A stretch of 36,922 bases of DNA from Muribaculaceae bacterium (GCA_029060725.1 JAIDTL010000022.1:1-36922), one strand, 5' to 3'; positions 24,536 to 32,867 are shown, numbered from the stretch's first letter. The notes: a model not told the origin generated them from the sequence alone. Numbers and translations: made by a program.

Positions 24536-25486
24536 TTAGAGACTTAAGTGGAAAATCTGATAGGCTACTCCGCGTCCTCCGAGTCCGGTCTTTTGGTGTA
24601 TTAGGCCGGAGTTGAGGATGTGGCCTGCATCTTCATTGCTGGTGCCGAAGTCAAAGTAGCGGTTTTCGGAGAATACTACATGTATGAGATGATGCATAAG
24701 ATAGGTCAAAGTCCCGTTTTCTCTTCCGCTTTCAGATGTGGCGATGTATTGGCAGTGGGCTACTGAGTTAGTATTATATATGCATACTGCAGCATCCGGC
24801 TCAGATCCAATGCCTGCAAAGAACATTCTTATTCCATGAGGGAAACGATCTTTAAGTATTTGTAATTCAGCTTCAGTATGTACCGGGGTGGCATCGTGTC
24901 GGCTTCGGAGGCATTCTTTAATTATTGGCATGAACTCAGAAGCGTCAGAGGTCTCTTTAATCCAAGGATTTAACATCGAGGCTTTCTTTAGATGACGTTT
25001 TTGAAGCGTGTTGAATCCCGGGTTTTCCCGCATGTCTATTGCTGTTGAGAGGTTTACGGTCTCTATTGTGGCTCCGAAACGAAAAAGTGCATAAATATCT
25101 TCTTCTGCCGGGATTTTATGATAGATGTGGGGAGTGGACTTATAGATGATTTCTCTTATTTGGTTTTCTCTGCACCAAGAGGTCCAGGCATCGAAAAGTC
25201 TTAGCATATCAGATCCGTCAAAGTGGGAGAGTGGTGTTAGCCATCCTCCGTAGGTAAGCCCTTGGTGAGAGCGCAGCATGCCTTCATTGTCAATGTTAGC
25301 TGGAAGTAACGCTGTCGGTTTCCCTTTTCTTAAGGCTATAAGCGAACAATCCCGAAATCTGTCGGAATGATAATCCATATAGCCGCGCATGTGTAGCAAC
25401 GTGCCTTGTCGCGACTCCACAACAAGCCTATCCCAAAGCCCTGCATCTTCAGGCTTATAAAGTCGTATACTCCATTTAGATTCCAT
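24536..25486 (-). CDS. FemAB/GNAT-fold acyltransferase-like protein
   Basis: The protein has 316 residues from ATG 25486. A TTG-initiated extension to 25507 is rejected because it overlaps the -7 box. WSIRLYKPEDAGLWDRLVVESRQGTLLH at the N-terminus and FRFGATIETVNLSTAIDMREN resemble FemAB-like proteins (double GNAT fold; peptidoglycan bridge or exopolysaccharide acyltransferases). The C-terminal half, MFFAGIGSEPDAAVCIYNTNSVAHCQYIATSESGRENGTLTYLMHHLI, is the GNAT acetyl-binding segment, followed by RYFDFGTSNEDAGHILNSGLIHQKTGLGG. It is soluble and cytoplasmic. The acceptor is unknown and may be a surface glycan precursor. Confidence 0.72.
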   Translation of the reverse strand: MESKWSIRLYKPEDAGLWDRLVVESRQGTLLHMRGYMDYHSDRFRDCSLIALRKGKPTALLPANIDNEGMLRSHQGLTYGGWLTPLSHFDGSDMLRLFDAWTSWCRENQIREIIYKSTPHIYHKIPAEEDIYALFRFGATIETVNLSTAIDMRENPGFNTLQKRHLKKASMLNPWIKETSDASEFMPIIKECLRSRHDATPVHTEAELQILKDRFPHGIRMFFAGIGSEPDAAVCIYNTNSVAHCQYIATSESGRENGTLTYLMHHLIHVVFSENRYFDFGTSNEDAGHILNSGLIHQKTGLGGRGVAYQIFHLSL

Positions 25487-25504
25487 TCCTTTATATTTTC
25501 TAAG

Positions 25505-25536
25505 CAAAATTAACGAAATATTCGCAAGATAACAAA
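25505..25536 (-). promoter_or_regulatory. promoter of the FemAB-like gene
   Basis: Minus-strand TTTG (25536-25533), 20 bases, TAATTTTG (25512-25505) is a full consensus match 18 bases before the ATG at 25486. It decides the start codon. Confidence 0.65.
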
Positions 25537-25544
25537 TTTTTTAT

Positions 25545-25552
25545 TAACTTTG
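25545..25552 (+). promoter_or_regulatory. -7 box for the GH51 gene
   Basis: TAACTTTG fits the -7 consensus, about 55 bases before ATG 25608. At the -33 position only TTCG is seen, so activation by a regulator is plausible. Confidence 0.5.
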
Positions 25553-25607
25553 TAGGAAGTTCATGCATCTCATGAAGTTCATGCAATTAATCTAACACTA
25601 TATAGAA

Positions 25608-27161
25608 ATGAAATTATTTGCTTATTTTGCTGCCGGAGCGGCAATCACGATGTCGGCTTTCACAGCGATGGCTGATCAGAAAGCCACTGTAAAGCTCAAT
25701 CTTGACCAGGTAAATCCTGAGCTGATAATCCCTGCCGAGATTTACGGCCAGTTTGCCGAGCATCTTGGCACATGTATCTATGGTGGCCTTTGGGTAGGAG
25801 AGGACTCTCCAATCCCTAACACCAATGGCTATCGCAACGACGTGCTTCAGGCACTCAAAGACCTCAAGGTACCCGTAATGCGTTGGCCCGGTGGCTGCTT
25901 CGCCGACGAATATCATTGGGTTGACGGTATCGGACCAAAAGATCAGCGCCCCGTAATGATCAACAATAACTGGGGCGGAACCGTAGAGGATAACTCTTTT
26001 GGTACCCATGAATTTTTCAACCTTTGCGAACTCCTTGAGTGCGAACCATACTTGAGCGGGAATGTCGGTAGCGGCACTGTCGAAGAACTCGCCAAATGGG
26101 TAGAGTATATAACTGCCGAAAATGGTCCCATGGCTGAAAAACGCAAGGCAAACGGACGTGAAAAACCTTGGAAACTAAAATATCTCGGTGTCGGCAATGA
26201 GAGCTGGGGTTGCGGTGGCAACTTCACTCCGGAAGACTATGCATCGGAATATCGCCGCTATCAGACATATTGCCGTGATATAAGCGGGAACAAGCTTTAT
26301 AAGATCGCATCAGGAGCAAGCGATTATGACTATAAGTGGACTGACATCCTCATGAAGAAGGCAAAGAATCACATGAAAGGTCTGTCTTTGCATTACTACA
26401 CTGTTAAGGGCTGGAATGGAAGCAAAGGTTCTGCTACGCAATTTGATAATGACGACTATTATTGGACTCTGGGAAAATGCCTTGAAATCGAACCTGTCAT
26501 CATGAAGCACGACTCGATCATGAATGTTTACGACCCGAAGAAGAGAGTCGCTCTACTCGTCGATGAATGGGGCACCTGGTGGGATGAGGAACCGGGTACA
26601 GTTCCCGGACATCTTTATCAGCAGAATACTATGCGTGATGCAATGGTGGCTGCGCTTAGTCTGAATGTATTTAATCGCCACACAGACCGCGTGAAAATGG
26701 CGAATATCGCTCAAATTGCCAACGTGCTTCAATCAATGGTGTTGACAAAGGGCGATAAGATGGTATTGACTCCTACATACTACGTCTTCAAGATGTATGC
26801 GCCTCATCAGAATGCCACATTCGTTCCTCTTGAAGTGGAGACTTCTGTGCGCGACGTGCGTGATGGACGCAAAGTGCCTAACGTCAACGCTACCGCTTCT
26901 CAGAAAGATGGAAAATTGAATATTACTTTGACCAATATTGATCTCAAGGAAAAAGCTGAGGTGACCATCCCGATTGAGAAACTTGGTAAGAATGCAGTTT
27001 CCGGCGAGATTCTGACATCCGGAACTCCTAACGACTACAATGACTTTGATAATCCCGATAAAGTGAAGACAGCTCCTTTCAAAGGCTATAAGATCACTAA
27101 GGATGGTCTGACCGTGACTCTGCCTCCCATGTCTATCGTGGCTCTTAGCGTAGCAATCTAA
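25608..27161 (+). CDS. secreted GH51 alpha-L-arabinofuranosidase
   Basis: This 517-residue enzyme has a signal peptide (MKLFAYFAAGAAITMSAFTAMA). The (beta/alpha)8 catalytic domain contains IYGQFAEHLGTCIYGGLW, VPVMRWPGGCFADEYHWVDGIGP, the acid/base Glu198 in YLGVGNESWGCGGN and the nucleophile Glu319 in LLVDEWGTWWD, all standard for GH51. A C-terminal beta-sandwich ends with LPPMSIVALSV. It removes terminal arabinofuranosyl residues from arabinan or arabinoxylan, giving free arabinose. It is monocistronic with a hairpin terminator after the stop. Confidence 0.95.
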   Translation: MKLFAYFAAGAAITMSAFTAMADQKATVKLNLDQVNPELIIPAEIYGQFAEHLGTCIYGGLWVGEDSPIPNTNGYRNDVLQALKDLKVPVMRWPGGCFADEYHWVDGIGPKDQRPVMINNNWGGTVEDNSFGTHEFFNLCELLECEPYLSGNVGSGTVEELAKWVEYITAENGPMAEKRKANGREKPWKLKYLGVGNESWGCGGNFTPEDYASEYRRYQTYCRDISGNKLYKIASGASDYDYKWTDILMKKAKNHMKGLSLHYYTVKGWNGSKGSATQFDNDDYYWTLGKCLEIEPVIMKHDSIMNVYDPKKRVALLVDEWGTWWDEEPGTVPGHLYQQNTMRDAMVAALSLNVFNRHTDRVKMANIAQIANVLQSMVLTKGDKMVLTPTYYVFKMYAPHQNATFVPLEVETSVRDVRDGRKVPNVNATASQKDGKLNITLTNIDLKEKAEVTIPIEKLGKNAVSGEILTSGTPNDYNDFDNPDKVKTAPFKGYKITKDGLTVTLPPMSIVALSVAI

Positions 27162-27184
27162 GTTCTTGCACATATATAGCTTAA

Positions 27185-27217
27185 GGTCTGAAACGTATTT
27201 TCGTCTCAGACCTTTTC
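27185..27217 (+). terminator. terminator after the GH51 gene
   Basis: GGTCTGA / TCAGACC arms (27185-27191 and 27206-27212) are extended by a short AACG/CGT pairing and followed by TTTTCTTTT. Confidence 0.75.
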
Positions 27218-27238
27218 TTTTCAATATAATATTAAAAC

Positions 27239-27272
27239 AAAAAGCCTGATAGTCAGCGACTATCAGGCTTTT
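27239..27272 (-). terminator. terminator of tRNA-Ser
   Basis: A perfect 13-bp stem AAGCCTGATAGTC / GACTATCAGGCTT with a 3-base loop is flanked by A and T runs, directly after the tRNA 3' end on the minus strand. It can also back up the GH51 terminator on the plus strand. Confidence 0.85.
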
Positions 27273-27273
27273 G

Positions 27274-27360
27274 CGGTGAGGACGAGATTCGAACTCGTGG
27301 TAGGATTGCTCCTACGTCAGTTTAGCAAACTGGTGGTTTCAGCCACTCACCCACCTCACC
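27274..27360 (-). tRNA. tRNA-Ser (anticodon GCU)
   Basis: This 87-base gene has a 7-bp acceptor stem GGTGAGG / CCTCACC, discriminator G, D-arm GTGAGTGGCTGAAACCAC, anticodon loop TTGCTAA (anticodon GCT, reading AGC/AGU), a long class II variable arm with a 5-bp stem around GTAGGAGCAATCCTAC, and T-loop GTTCGAATC. The CCA end is not encoded. The promoter and terminator are well placed. Confidence 0.95.
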
Positions 27361-27388
27361 AATAGAGGTAATTCCCTCATTTGCGGTG

Positions 27389-27420
27389 CAAAGTTAGTAA
27401 GAAATTTTGAAACCTGCAAA
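27389..27420 (-). promoter_or_regulatory. promoter of tRNA-Ser
   Basis: Minus-strand TTTG (27420-27417), 20 bases, TAACTTTG (27396-27389) is a perfect Bacteroidetes promoter, 28 bases before the tRNA 5' end. Confidence 0.75.
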
Positions 27421-27446
27421 TTTTTCTTGATTTTTTTTGCAAATTT

Positions 27447-28292
27447 TTATTGCTTGTTCCACTCCGCGAAGGAATACGTTGATTCGAGTTTGTGCTCAAG
27501 CTCATCCGGTAGGGTAGAGAAAAAGTCAAACCCTGTGATTTTCTCCACTTCATCGATTGTTGTGGCATAATCTTGCATGTTGCCGGGACATTTCGCATGT
27601 GGATATACGAAAGCTATCCCTCGCGGTTCATCAAGATATGGAGCTATTAATACCTTAAAGAAAGCATCGGGGACCCTGACTTTGGATTTCTCAATGTATG
27701 TTTCCCCATCAGCATATATAGGTCCAGCGATTATCATCACGGCAGAGTCCCGCTTTGCCCATAGTCGCTCCTTGCTTTCAAGAGTCTCCCATGCTCCGGC
27801 ATTGAGGTCATGAAGCTGTGGACACATATTAGCCATCACGAAACAATCGATCATTGCTTGTTCGCTCCATTTCTGGTCAGCCGCAGGGCACATGTGTCCG
27901 CGGTCATATCCGGAGCCTGTATAGTCGCTATGCTTTGTACATCCATCAATGTCATTGTCAGGCCAGAAATTATCAGTACGGCTCACGCTTCCTCCTACTT
28001 CCGTGCCAAGAAGCTCCCATGCCACATAATTTGGCGTCCTGTTCTCTTTATTAAAAGATAGCGTGAATCCTGTATATTCCTTTATTTGCGATGCCAAACC
28101 CGACGGAATTACAACATTTTCCAGCCCTTCATAATGAGTGGCTTCCGGTTTACCAGGGATATCCGGAGTCGGCATTTTCGGCTCATCTTTCCCTGTATTG
28201 CAGGAATAGAAAGCCGGCATCAGCATCACTGCTGCAAAAGCAATGGCGCCTGTATGATGAATTTTATTGTAGATCGATACAAGATGTTTCAT
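27447..28292 (-). CDS. DNA/RNA non-specific endonuclease, lipoprotein
   Basis: The protein has about 281 residues from ATG 28292 (an ATG two codons earlier is possible). A hydrophobic leader ends in PAFYSC, a lipobox with the lipid cysteine near residue 31, so it is anchored in the membrane facing the periplasm or outside. The NUC domain shows the catalytic YDRGHMCPAADQ motif (His as general base) and the metal-binding Asn in MANMCPQLHDLNAGAWETLE, then IAGPIY and VPDAFFKV. It should degrade nucleic acid for nutrition or defence. The C-terminus ends with TYSFAEWNKQ, which is normal for this family in Bacteroidetes. Confidence 0.9.
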   Translation of the reverse strand: MKHLVSIYNKIHHTGAIAFAAVMLMPAFYSCNTGKDEPKMPTPDIPGKPEATHYEGLENVVIPSGLASQIKEYTGFTLSFNKENRTPNYVAWELLGTEVGGSVSRTDNFWPDNDIDGCTKHSDYTGSGYDRGHMCPAADQKWSEQAMIDCFVMANMCPQLHDLNAGAWETLESKERLWAKRDSAVMIIAGPIYADGETYIEKSKVRVPDAFFKVLIAPYLDEPRGIAFVYPHAKCPGNMQDYATTIDEVEKITGFDFFSTLPDELEHKLESTYSFAEWNKQ

Positions 28293-28333
28293 TGTCAAAT
28301 GTATTAGGAAATGTCAGTTACCGTATAAACGAA

Positions 28334-28368
28334 TAAAACCCCGGAAGTATTGCCTCCGAGGTCTTTTT
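28334..28368 (-). terminator. terminator after the sugar transporter gene
   Basis: Minus-strand arms ACCTCGGA / TCCGGGGT (8 bp, one G-U) with a 9-base loop, followed by TTTTAT. It lies 59 bases past the transporter stop, before the start of the nuclease gene. Confidence 0.75.
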
Positions 28369-28379
28369 ATATAGAAGAT

Positions 28380-28425
28380 CATCGATCATTGATCGTTAAT
28401 CGTTAATAATTTATAGTTAATCATT
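28380..28425. repeat. short imperfect repeat phrase (GATCGTTAATCGTTAAT)
   Basis: Tandem variants of TGATCGTTAAT lie immediately after the transporter stop, the same phrase family as at 8199-8250. Confidence 0.65.
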
Positions 28426-28426
28426 G

Positions 28427-29905
28427 TTATTTTCTCTTCTTCCAAAGAGCAGTCATGTCTTCGAGTGTCTTGCCCTTAGTCTCAGGAACGAGCTTCGCTA
28501 CAAACCAAGCTGCGATTATGCAGATCACTCCGTAGAGTGCGTATGCGAAGAAATGGCCGAAGCGTGTACCCATTTCGCCCAAGCTCATATTGTACATCGG
28601 TACGAACGTACTGCTGACTATGAAGTTGAATATCCATTGAAAAGCGACTGCGATAGCGGTAGCCTGTGAGCGGATAGTGTTCGGGAAAATCTCAGAGATG
28701 AGTACCCAACATATAGGTCCCCAAGAGAACATAAATGACGCTGAATAAACCATAATGCTCACTACCGGGAAGATTGCCGGAAGGGTTGTGATGTTTGATA
28801 GTGCTACACCAAGAGCACCGAGAGCCATTCCGAGAGAGCCCCAGATAAGGAGAGGTTTGCGACCAAGTTTCTCTACTGTGAATACTGCCACAAGGGTGAA
28901 TGCGATGTTTACGATACCCATGATGACGGTTTGCACCATCGGGTTGCCCATATTCATCGATTCGAAGATACGCGGAGCATAATATAGCACTGCGTTGATG
29001 CCGACAGCCTGCTGGAATACAGAGAGCATTACGCCAATGAAGACCACCATGATGCCAAACGAGAAGAGTTTCTCGCTTTTCACAGATACGGTATTTTTGA
29101 TATCCTGAAGTATTTCCTCTGCCTTTGTCTTTCCGTTGATCTTTGTCAATACCTTCAGCGACTGTGCGTCTCTGCCTGTCATTGCAAGATATCGGGGAGA
29201 TTCAGGTACTAAGCATACGAGAAGCGTGAAGAGTCCGGCAACGAATCCTTCAGATCCGAACATATAGCGCCATCCGGTCTGAATGGTCCACTCGTCGGAT
29301 GCGGAGCTTACCTGATATACAGTCTCGCCGATCTTCTCGATGATGGGCTGAGTGTGTTCGCCGAGGATGAGGAAGTTGACAAAGTAGACCACGAGCTGAC
29401 CGAAAATGATTGCAAATTGGTTCCAAGATACCAGTGTACCGCGAAGGTTGGATGGAGCGACCTCTGCGATATACATCGGGCAGATAGCGGATGCAAGACC
29501 GACACCAAAACCTCCTATAATACGATAAATGTTGAAGGTGATCAGAAGGTGAAATGATGGCTGTCCGTATTCATGTATCAGAAATTCCGGATAGTATGAT
29601 CCAAGGGCCGATACGAAGAAGAATACGCCGGCGATGAAGAGTGCGGCCTTGCGGCCCCAGCGTGTTGCTATAAAGCCCGATACTGCCGCTCCGATGATAC
29701 AGCCCAATAGGGCGCTGGAAGATGTGATTCCGTGGATTGTGTCGGTGTAGACGAAGTCCTTTGCACCGAGAAAGAAAGCCTGCAGACCCTTTTCTGCCCC
29801 GGATATAACTGCTGTGTCATATCCGAACAGCAGACCGCCGAGCACTGCTACAAGCACAATGCCGAAAAGATAGGCTTTGCTGCCTTGAGTGTTGTTTGAA
29901 TTCAT
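28427..29905 (-). CDS. MFS sugar:proton symporter (XylE/GalP-like)
   Basis: This 492-residue inner-membrane protein has 12 predicted helices and all sugar-porter signatures: GGLLFGYDTAVISGAEKGL in helix 1, RWGRKAALF, YIAEVAPSNLRGTLVSWNQ, PESPRYLAMTGR, QQAVGINAVLYYAPRIFE, EKLGRKPLL and PETKGKTLEDMT. It resembles the E. coli XylE branch and probably imports xylose, arabinose or a hexose with protons. The next gene upstream on the same strand is higA, 50 bases away, without an obvious terminator. Substrate is inference; arabinose would fit the GH51 and GH43-like enzymes nearby. Confidence 0.9.
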   Translation of the reverse strand: MNSNNTQGSKAYLFGIVLVAVLGGLLFGYDTAVISGAEKGLQAFFLGAKDFVYTDTIHGITSSSALLGCIIGAAVSGFIATRWGRKAALFIAGVFFFVSALGSYYPEFLIHEYGQPSFHLLITFNIYRIIGGFGVGLASAICPMYIAEVAPSNLRGTLVSWNQFAIIFGQLVVYFVNFLILGEHTQPIIEKIGETVYQVSSASDEWTIQTGWRYMFGSEGFVAGLFTLLVCLVPESPRYLAMTGRDAQSLKVLTKINGKTKAEEILQDIKNTVSVKSEKLFSFGIMVVFIGVMLSVFQQAVGINAVLYYAPRIFESMNMGNPMVQTVIMGIVNIAFTLVAVFTVEKLGRKPLLIWGSLGMALGALGVALSNITTLPAIFPVVSIMVYSASFMFSWGPICWVLISEIFPNTIRSQATAIAVAFQWIFNFIVSSTFVPMYNMSLGEMGTRFGHFFAYALYGVICIIAAWFVAKLVPETKGKTLEDMTALWKKRK

Positions 29906-29955
29906 GATATTATAAAAGTTTGTTATTGAGTTTTTTTCAAATGAATTATGCTATA

Positions 29956-30270
29956 TCAGAGAGCTGCGGCTATGTTGCGAATCTGTGCAAGTTTAGCCAT
30001 GAACGATGTGTCATGAGTTGCTTTCGATTTATTATAGCTTGCTTGCTGGTTGATCCAGAAATCTGCATCAATACCCAAAGCTGCTTCAATCATCATGGCA
30101 TATTCTATGGTAAAATCCCTTTTCCCGTTAATCAGTTCGTTTAGCAGAGATACTTTTACTCCAATATCATTAGCCAATTTAGTTTGGGTTATACCTCTAT
30201 ATTCGATTTCCTCTCTTAAAAATTCACCCGGGTGTGTTGGTTCGGGTGAGATGATATTGTTTATTGTCAT
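29956..30270 (-). CDS. higA: HigA-family XRE antitoxin
   Basis: This 104-residue protein has the HigA/VapI pattern: HPGEFLREEIEYRGITQTKLANDIG, then VSLLNELINGKRDFTIEYAMMIEAALGIDADFWINQQ, with the HTH at about residues 24-62. HigA neutralises the HigB mRNA interferase and represses the higBA promoter. Here the upstream higB is deleted internally, so this antitoxin appears orphaned but has an intact reading frame. It shares a promoter and palindromic sites with the toxin relic and may now regulate the divergent GH105 gene. Confidence 0.88.
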   Translation of the reverse strand: MTINNIISPEPTHPGEFLREEIEYRGITQTKLANDIGVKVSLLNELINGKRDFTIEYAMMIEAALGIDADFWINQQASYNKSKATHDTSFMAKLAQIRNIAAAL

Positions 30271-30302
30271 TTTTGTAAATGTTAAAATGTTAATGTCTTA
30301 AT

Positions 30303-30407
30303 TTATTGATAATGATTAGTAAGCTCCTCGATGCAGCAAATCCTATCCGAACATCGTCCAATCTCAAAAAGTTCTTTTAAATATTTTTTCTCAAAAGTTA
30401 CTATCAT
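30303..30407 (-). pseudogene. higB: higB toxin relic with an in-frame internal deletion
   Basis: The 34-codon frame starts MIVTFEKKYLKELFEIGRCS, which is the N-terminus of Bacteroidetes HigB/RelE toxins, and ends RICCIEELTNHYQ, which matches their usual C-terminus (ending in ELSNHY). The 60 or so central residues, holding the catalytic basic residues, are missing, yet the frame is kept. It lies 32 bases upstream of higA in the standard HigB-HigA order. The product cannot be an active mRNA interferase. Confidence 0.75.
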
Positions 30408-30424
30408 AGTCGAAAAATATAATG

Positions 30425-30456
30425 CAAAGATATAAAAAAAAAATGACATTTCACAA
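30425..30456 (-). promoter_or_regulatory. higBA promoter
   Basis: Minus-strand TTG (30456-30454), 21 bases, TATCTTTG (30432-30425) fits the consensus, 18 bases before the relic higB start. The -33 element is inside the palindrome 30449-30466. Confidence 0.6.
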
Positions 30457-30466
30457 TTTTGTGAAA
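30449..30466. promoter_or_regulatory. palindrome TTTCACAA-TT-TTGTGAAA, likely HigA operator
   Basis: Perfect 8-bp arms with a two-base centre overlap the -33 element of the higBA promoter. Position and symmetry fit a HigA autorepression site. Confidence 0.6.
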
Positions 30467-30484
30467 AATTATTATCTATTTGTC

Positions 30485-30498
30485 TTATGATATCATAA
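30485..30498. promoter_or_regulatory. 14-bp perfect palindrome TTATGATATCATAA
   Basis: It lies ten bases upstream of the GH105 -7 box, in the place of a -33 element. It could be an activator or repressor site for the GH105 gene. Confidence 0.5.
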
Positions 30499-30508
30499 AT
30501 TTTTTTAT

Positions 30509-30516
30509 TAATTTTG
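30509..30516 (+). promoter_or_regulatory. -7 box for the GH105 gene
   Basis: TAATTTTG lies 36 bases before ATG 30552. No TTTG is found at the normal -33 spacing; the 14-bp palindrome takes that position. Confidence 0.55.
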
Positions 30517-30551
30517 CATTACAGTATTTAATCGATTCATAACTAATAATC

Positions 30552-32867
30552 ATGAAATTCAAGACATTGCTCATTGTAGTGGCTCTTTTTGCAGGAAGTG
30601 TTGTTTCTGCTTCAGCCGCTGTGACTAAGGAGTCAAAGGCTGTCCGTGATATCATCACGAAGGTCAACAACCATTGGCAGACAACGCATTCCCCTGAAAC
30701 TAATGCTTTTTGGGACAATGCTGCCTATCATACGGGAAACATGGAGGCTTTTTTTCTTACAGGCAACCCCGAATGGAAGGAATATTCCGAAAAGTGGGCT
30801 GAACACAACGGCTGGAAAGGTGCCAAGGAACAGAATAAATCTAAATGGAAATATAATAAATATGGAGAGGGAGACGACTATGTAATGTTTGGCGACTGGC
30901 AAATCTGTTTCCAGACTTACGCAGACCTCTATAATTTGCTTCCCGACGACAAGCGTATCCGTCGCGCAAAAGAAGTGATGGAATATCAGATGTCTACCCC
31001 GCACAACGACTATTGGTGGTGGGCTGACGGTCTCTATATGGTGATGCCCGTAATGACAAAACTCCACAAGATCACCGGAAATAAAAAGTATCTCGACAAA
31101 CTGTATGAATACATTCAGGTCAGTGACACAATAATGTACGACCCGGAGGAAAAACTCTACTATCGTGATGCCAAGTACGTATATCCCAAGCATAAAAGTG
31201 CCAATGGAAAGAAAGACTTCTGGGCTCGCGGCGATGGTTGGGTGCTTGCCGGACTTGCAAAAGTGCTGAAAGATGCCCCCGCCGACTGGGAGCATCGCAA
31301 ATTTTTCGAAGACAAATATAAAGGTATGGCAGAAGCTGTTGTTGCTTGCCAGCAACCCGATGGCTATTGGAGCCGTTCTATGTACGACGAGGAGCATGCT
31401 CCCGGTCCTGAGACAAGCGGGACGGCATTCTTCACCTACGGTCTTCTTTGGGGCATAAATAATGGCTATCTTAAAGATCCCAAATATCTCGAAGCAGCAA
31501 AAAAAGGCTGGAACTATCTCTCTAAGACTGCTCTTCAGAAAGATGGCTCAATAGGTTATGTGCAGCCGATAGGGGAGAAGGCTATCCCTGGACAGGTCGT
31601 TGACCGCAATTCCACAAGTAACTTTGGTACAGGCGCTTTCCTTCTCGCAGCAAGTGAATATGTGCGTATGCTCGAGCAGGAATCCAACGAAGACCGTGCA
31701 TATTGGGCAAAGATGGCATACGATATGGCAGCTCCAATCCTTAGCAAGATGGCAAATGGTGAGCTTCAGAAAGATATGCTCGTAGAGGTAAGCCCAAATT
31801 GGGATGGTCGCAATAAGAAAGTGACATATATGGAGGCTTTCGGGCGCCTTATGGCGGGTATCGCCCCTTGGCTTGCTCTCCCTGATGATGATACAGAGGA
31901 AGGGAAGATGCGTAAGCAACTCCGTGAATGGGCTTTGAAGAGTTATGCAAATGCTGTTGACCCCGACAGCCCTGACTGCCTGCTATGGGGTGGGGAAGGT
32001 CAGGTGATGGTGGATGCCGCCTATATCGCAGAGTCATTCCTCCGCGCATACGATGCTCTTTGGATGCCTCTCGATCAGACTACAAAAGAGCGATATATCA
32101 AGAATTTCACCAATATCCGCCATATTGATCCCCCTTATACCAATTGGCTTCTTTTCTCCGCTCTTATTGAGAGTTTCCTTGCCAAATCCGGTGCTGATTG
32201 CGATGAATACCGAGTAAACTCTGCTGTTCGTAAGGTAGAGGAGTGGTATGCCGGCGACGGTTGGTATGCCGACGGACCGGATTTCGCCTTCGACTACTAC
32301 AGCAGCTACGTATTCCACCCGATGTATCTTGAGACGCTTAAAGCTATGCAAGATGCCGGAAAGCGGAACAGAATCGATTATGGCAAATATTACGAGCGAG
32401 CCCTCAAACGTGCTCAGAAATATAGCATTGTCCTTGAACGATTCATATCACCTGAAGGCACTTTCCCTGTATTTGGACGCTCTATACCATACCGAATGGC
32501 AACAATGCAACCGCTTGCTCTTATGGCTCTCTACGAGAAACTTCCTGAAGGTCTGACCAATGGACAAGTACGCTCAGCACTTACAAAAGTGATGCATAAC
32601 ATGTATGATGGAAAGGAAAACTTCAACGAAGGAGGATATCTGACCATAGGCTTTGCCGGACGCCAGCCCAACATAGCTGACTGGTACACCAACAATGGCT
32701 CCCTCTACATGACCTCCCTCTCACTGCTTCCACTCGGTCTGCCGGCAACGCATCCCTTCTGGAGCGACGCCCCGCAGCCCTGGACCAACCAAAAAGCCTG
32801 GGGCAGCCAACCCTTCCCCAAAGACCACATCTGGAAAGACACCATCACCACCCGCGACCGCTACTAA
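30552..32867 (+). CDS. secreted GH105 unsaturated uronyl hydrolase fused to a DUF2264 domain
   Basis: This 771-residue protein has a signal peptide (MKFKTLLIVVALFAGSVVSASA). Residues about 30-370 are a GH105 (alpha/alpha)6 barrel related to YteR/RhiN; Asp159 in YWWWADGLYM is the expected catalytic residue, and FWARGDGWVLAGLAK and SGTAFFTYGLLWGI are family landmarks. Residues about 375-770 match DUF2264, another (alpha/alpha)6-type domain (PNWDGRNKKVTYMEAFGRLMAG, LLWGGEGQVMVDAAYIAESF). The first domain frees unsaturated galacturonate from pectin fragments. The second is probably also a glycosidase. The last 65 or so codons use C-ending codons far more than the rest. Confidence 0.9.
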   Translation: MKFKTLLIVVALFAGSVVSASAAVTKESKAVRDIITKVNNHWQTTHSPETNAFWDNAAYHTGNMEAFFLTGNPEWKEYSEKWAEHNGWKGAKEQNKSKWKYNKYGEGDDYVMFGDWQICFQTYADLYNLLPDDKRIRRAKEVMEYQMSTPHNDYWWWADGLYMVMPVMTKLHKITGNKKYLDKLYEYIQVSDTIMYDPEEKLYYRDAKYVYPKHKSANGKKDFWARGDGWVLAGLAKVLKDAPADWEHRKFFEDKYKGMAEAVVACQQPDGYWSRSMYDEEHAPGPETSGTAFFTYGLLWGINNGYLKDPKYLEAAKKGWNYLSKTALQKDGSIGYVQPIGEKAIPGQVVDRNSTSNFGTGAFLLAASEYVRMLEQESNEDRAYWAKMAYDMAAPILSKMANGELQKDMLVEVSPNWDGRNKKVTYMEAFGRLMAGIAPWLALPDDDTEEGKMRKQLREWALKSYANAVDPDSPDCLLWGGEGQVMVDAAYIAESFLRAYDALWMPLDQTTKERYIKNFTNIRHIDPPYTNWLLFSALIESFLAKSGADCDEYRVNSAVRKVEEWYAGDGWYADGPDFAFDYYSSYVFHPMYLETLKAMQDAGKRNRIDYGKYYERALKRAQKYSIVLERFISPEGTFPVFGRSIPYRMATMQPLALMALYEKLPEGLTNGQVRSALTKVMHNMYDGKENFNEGGYLTIGFAGRQPNIADWYTNNGSLYMTSLSLLPLGLPATHPFWSDAPQPWTNQKAWGSQPFPKDHIWKDTITTRDRY

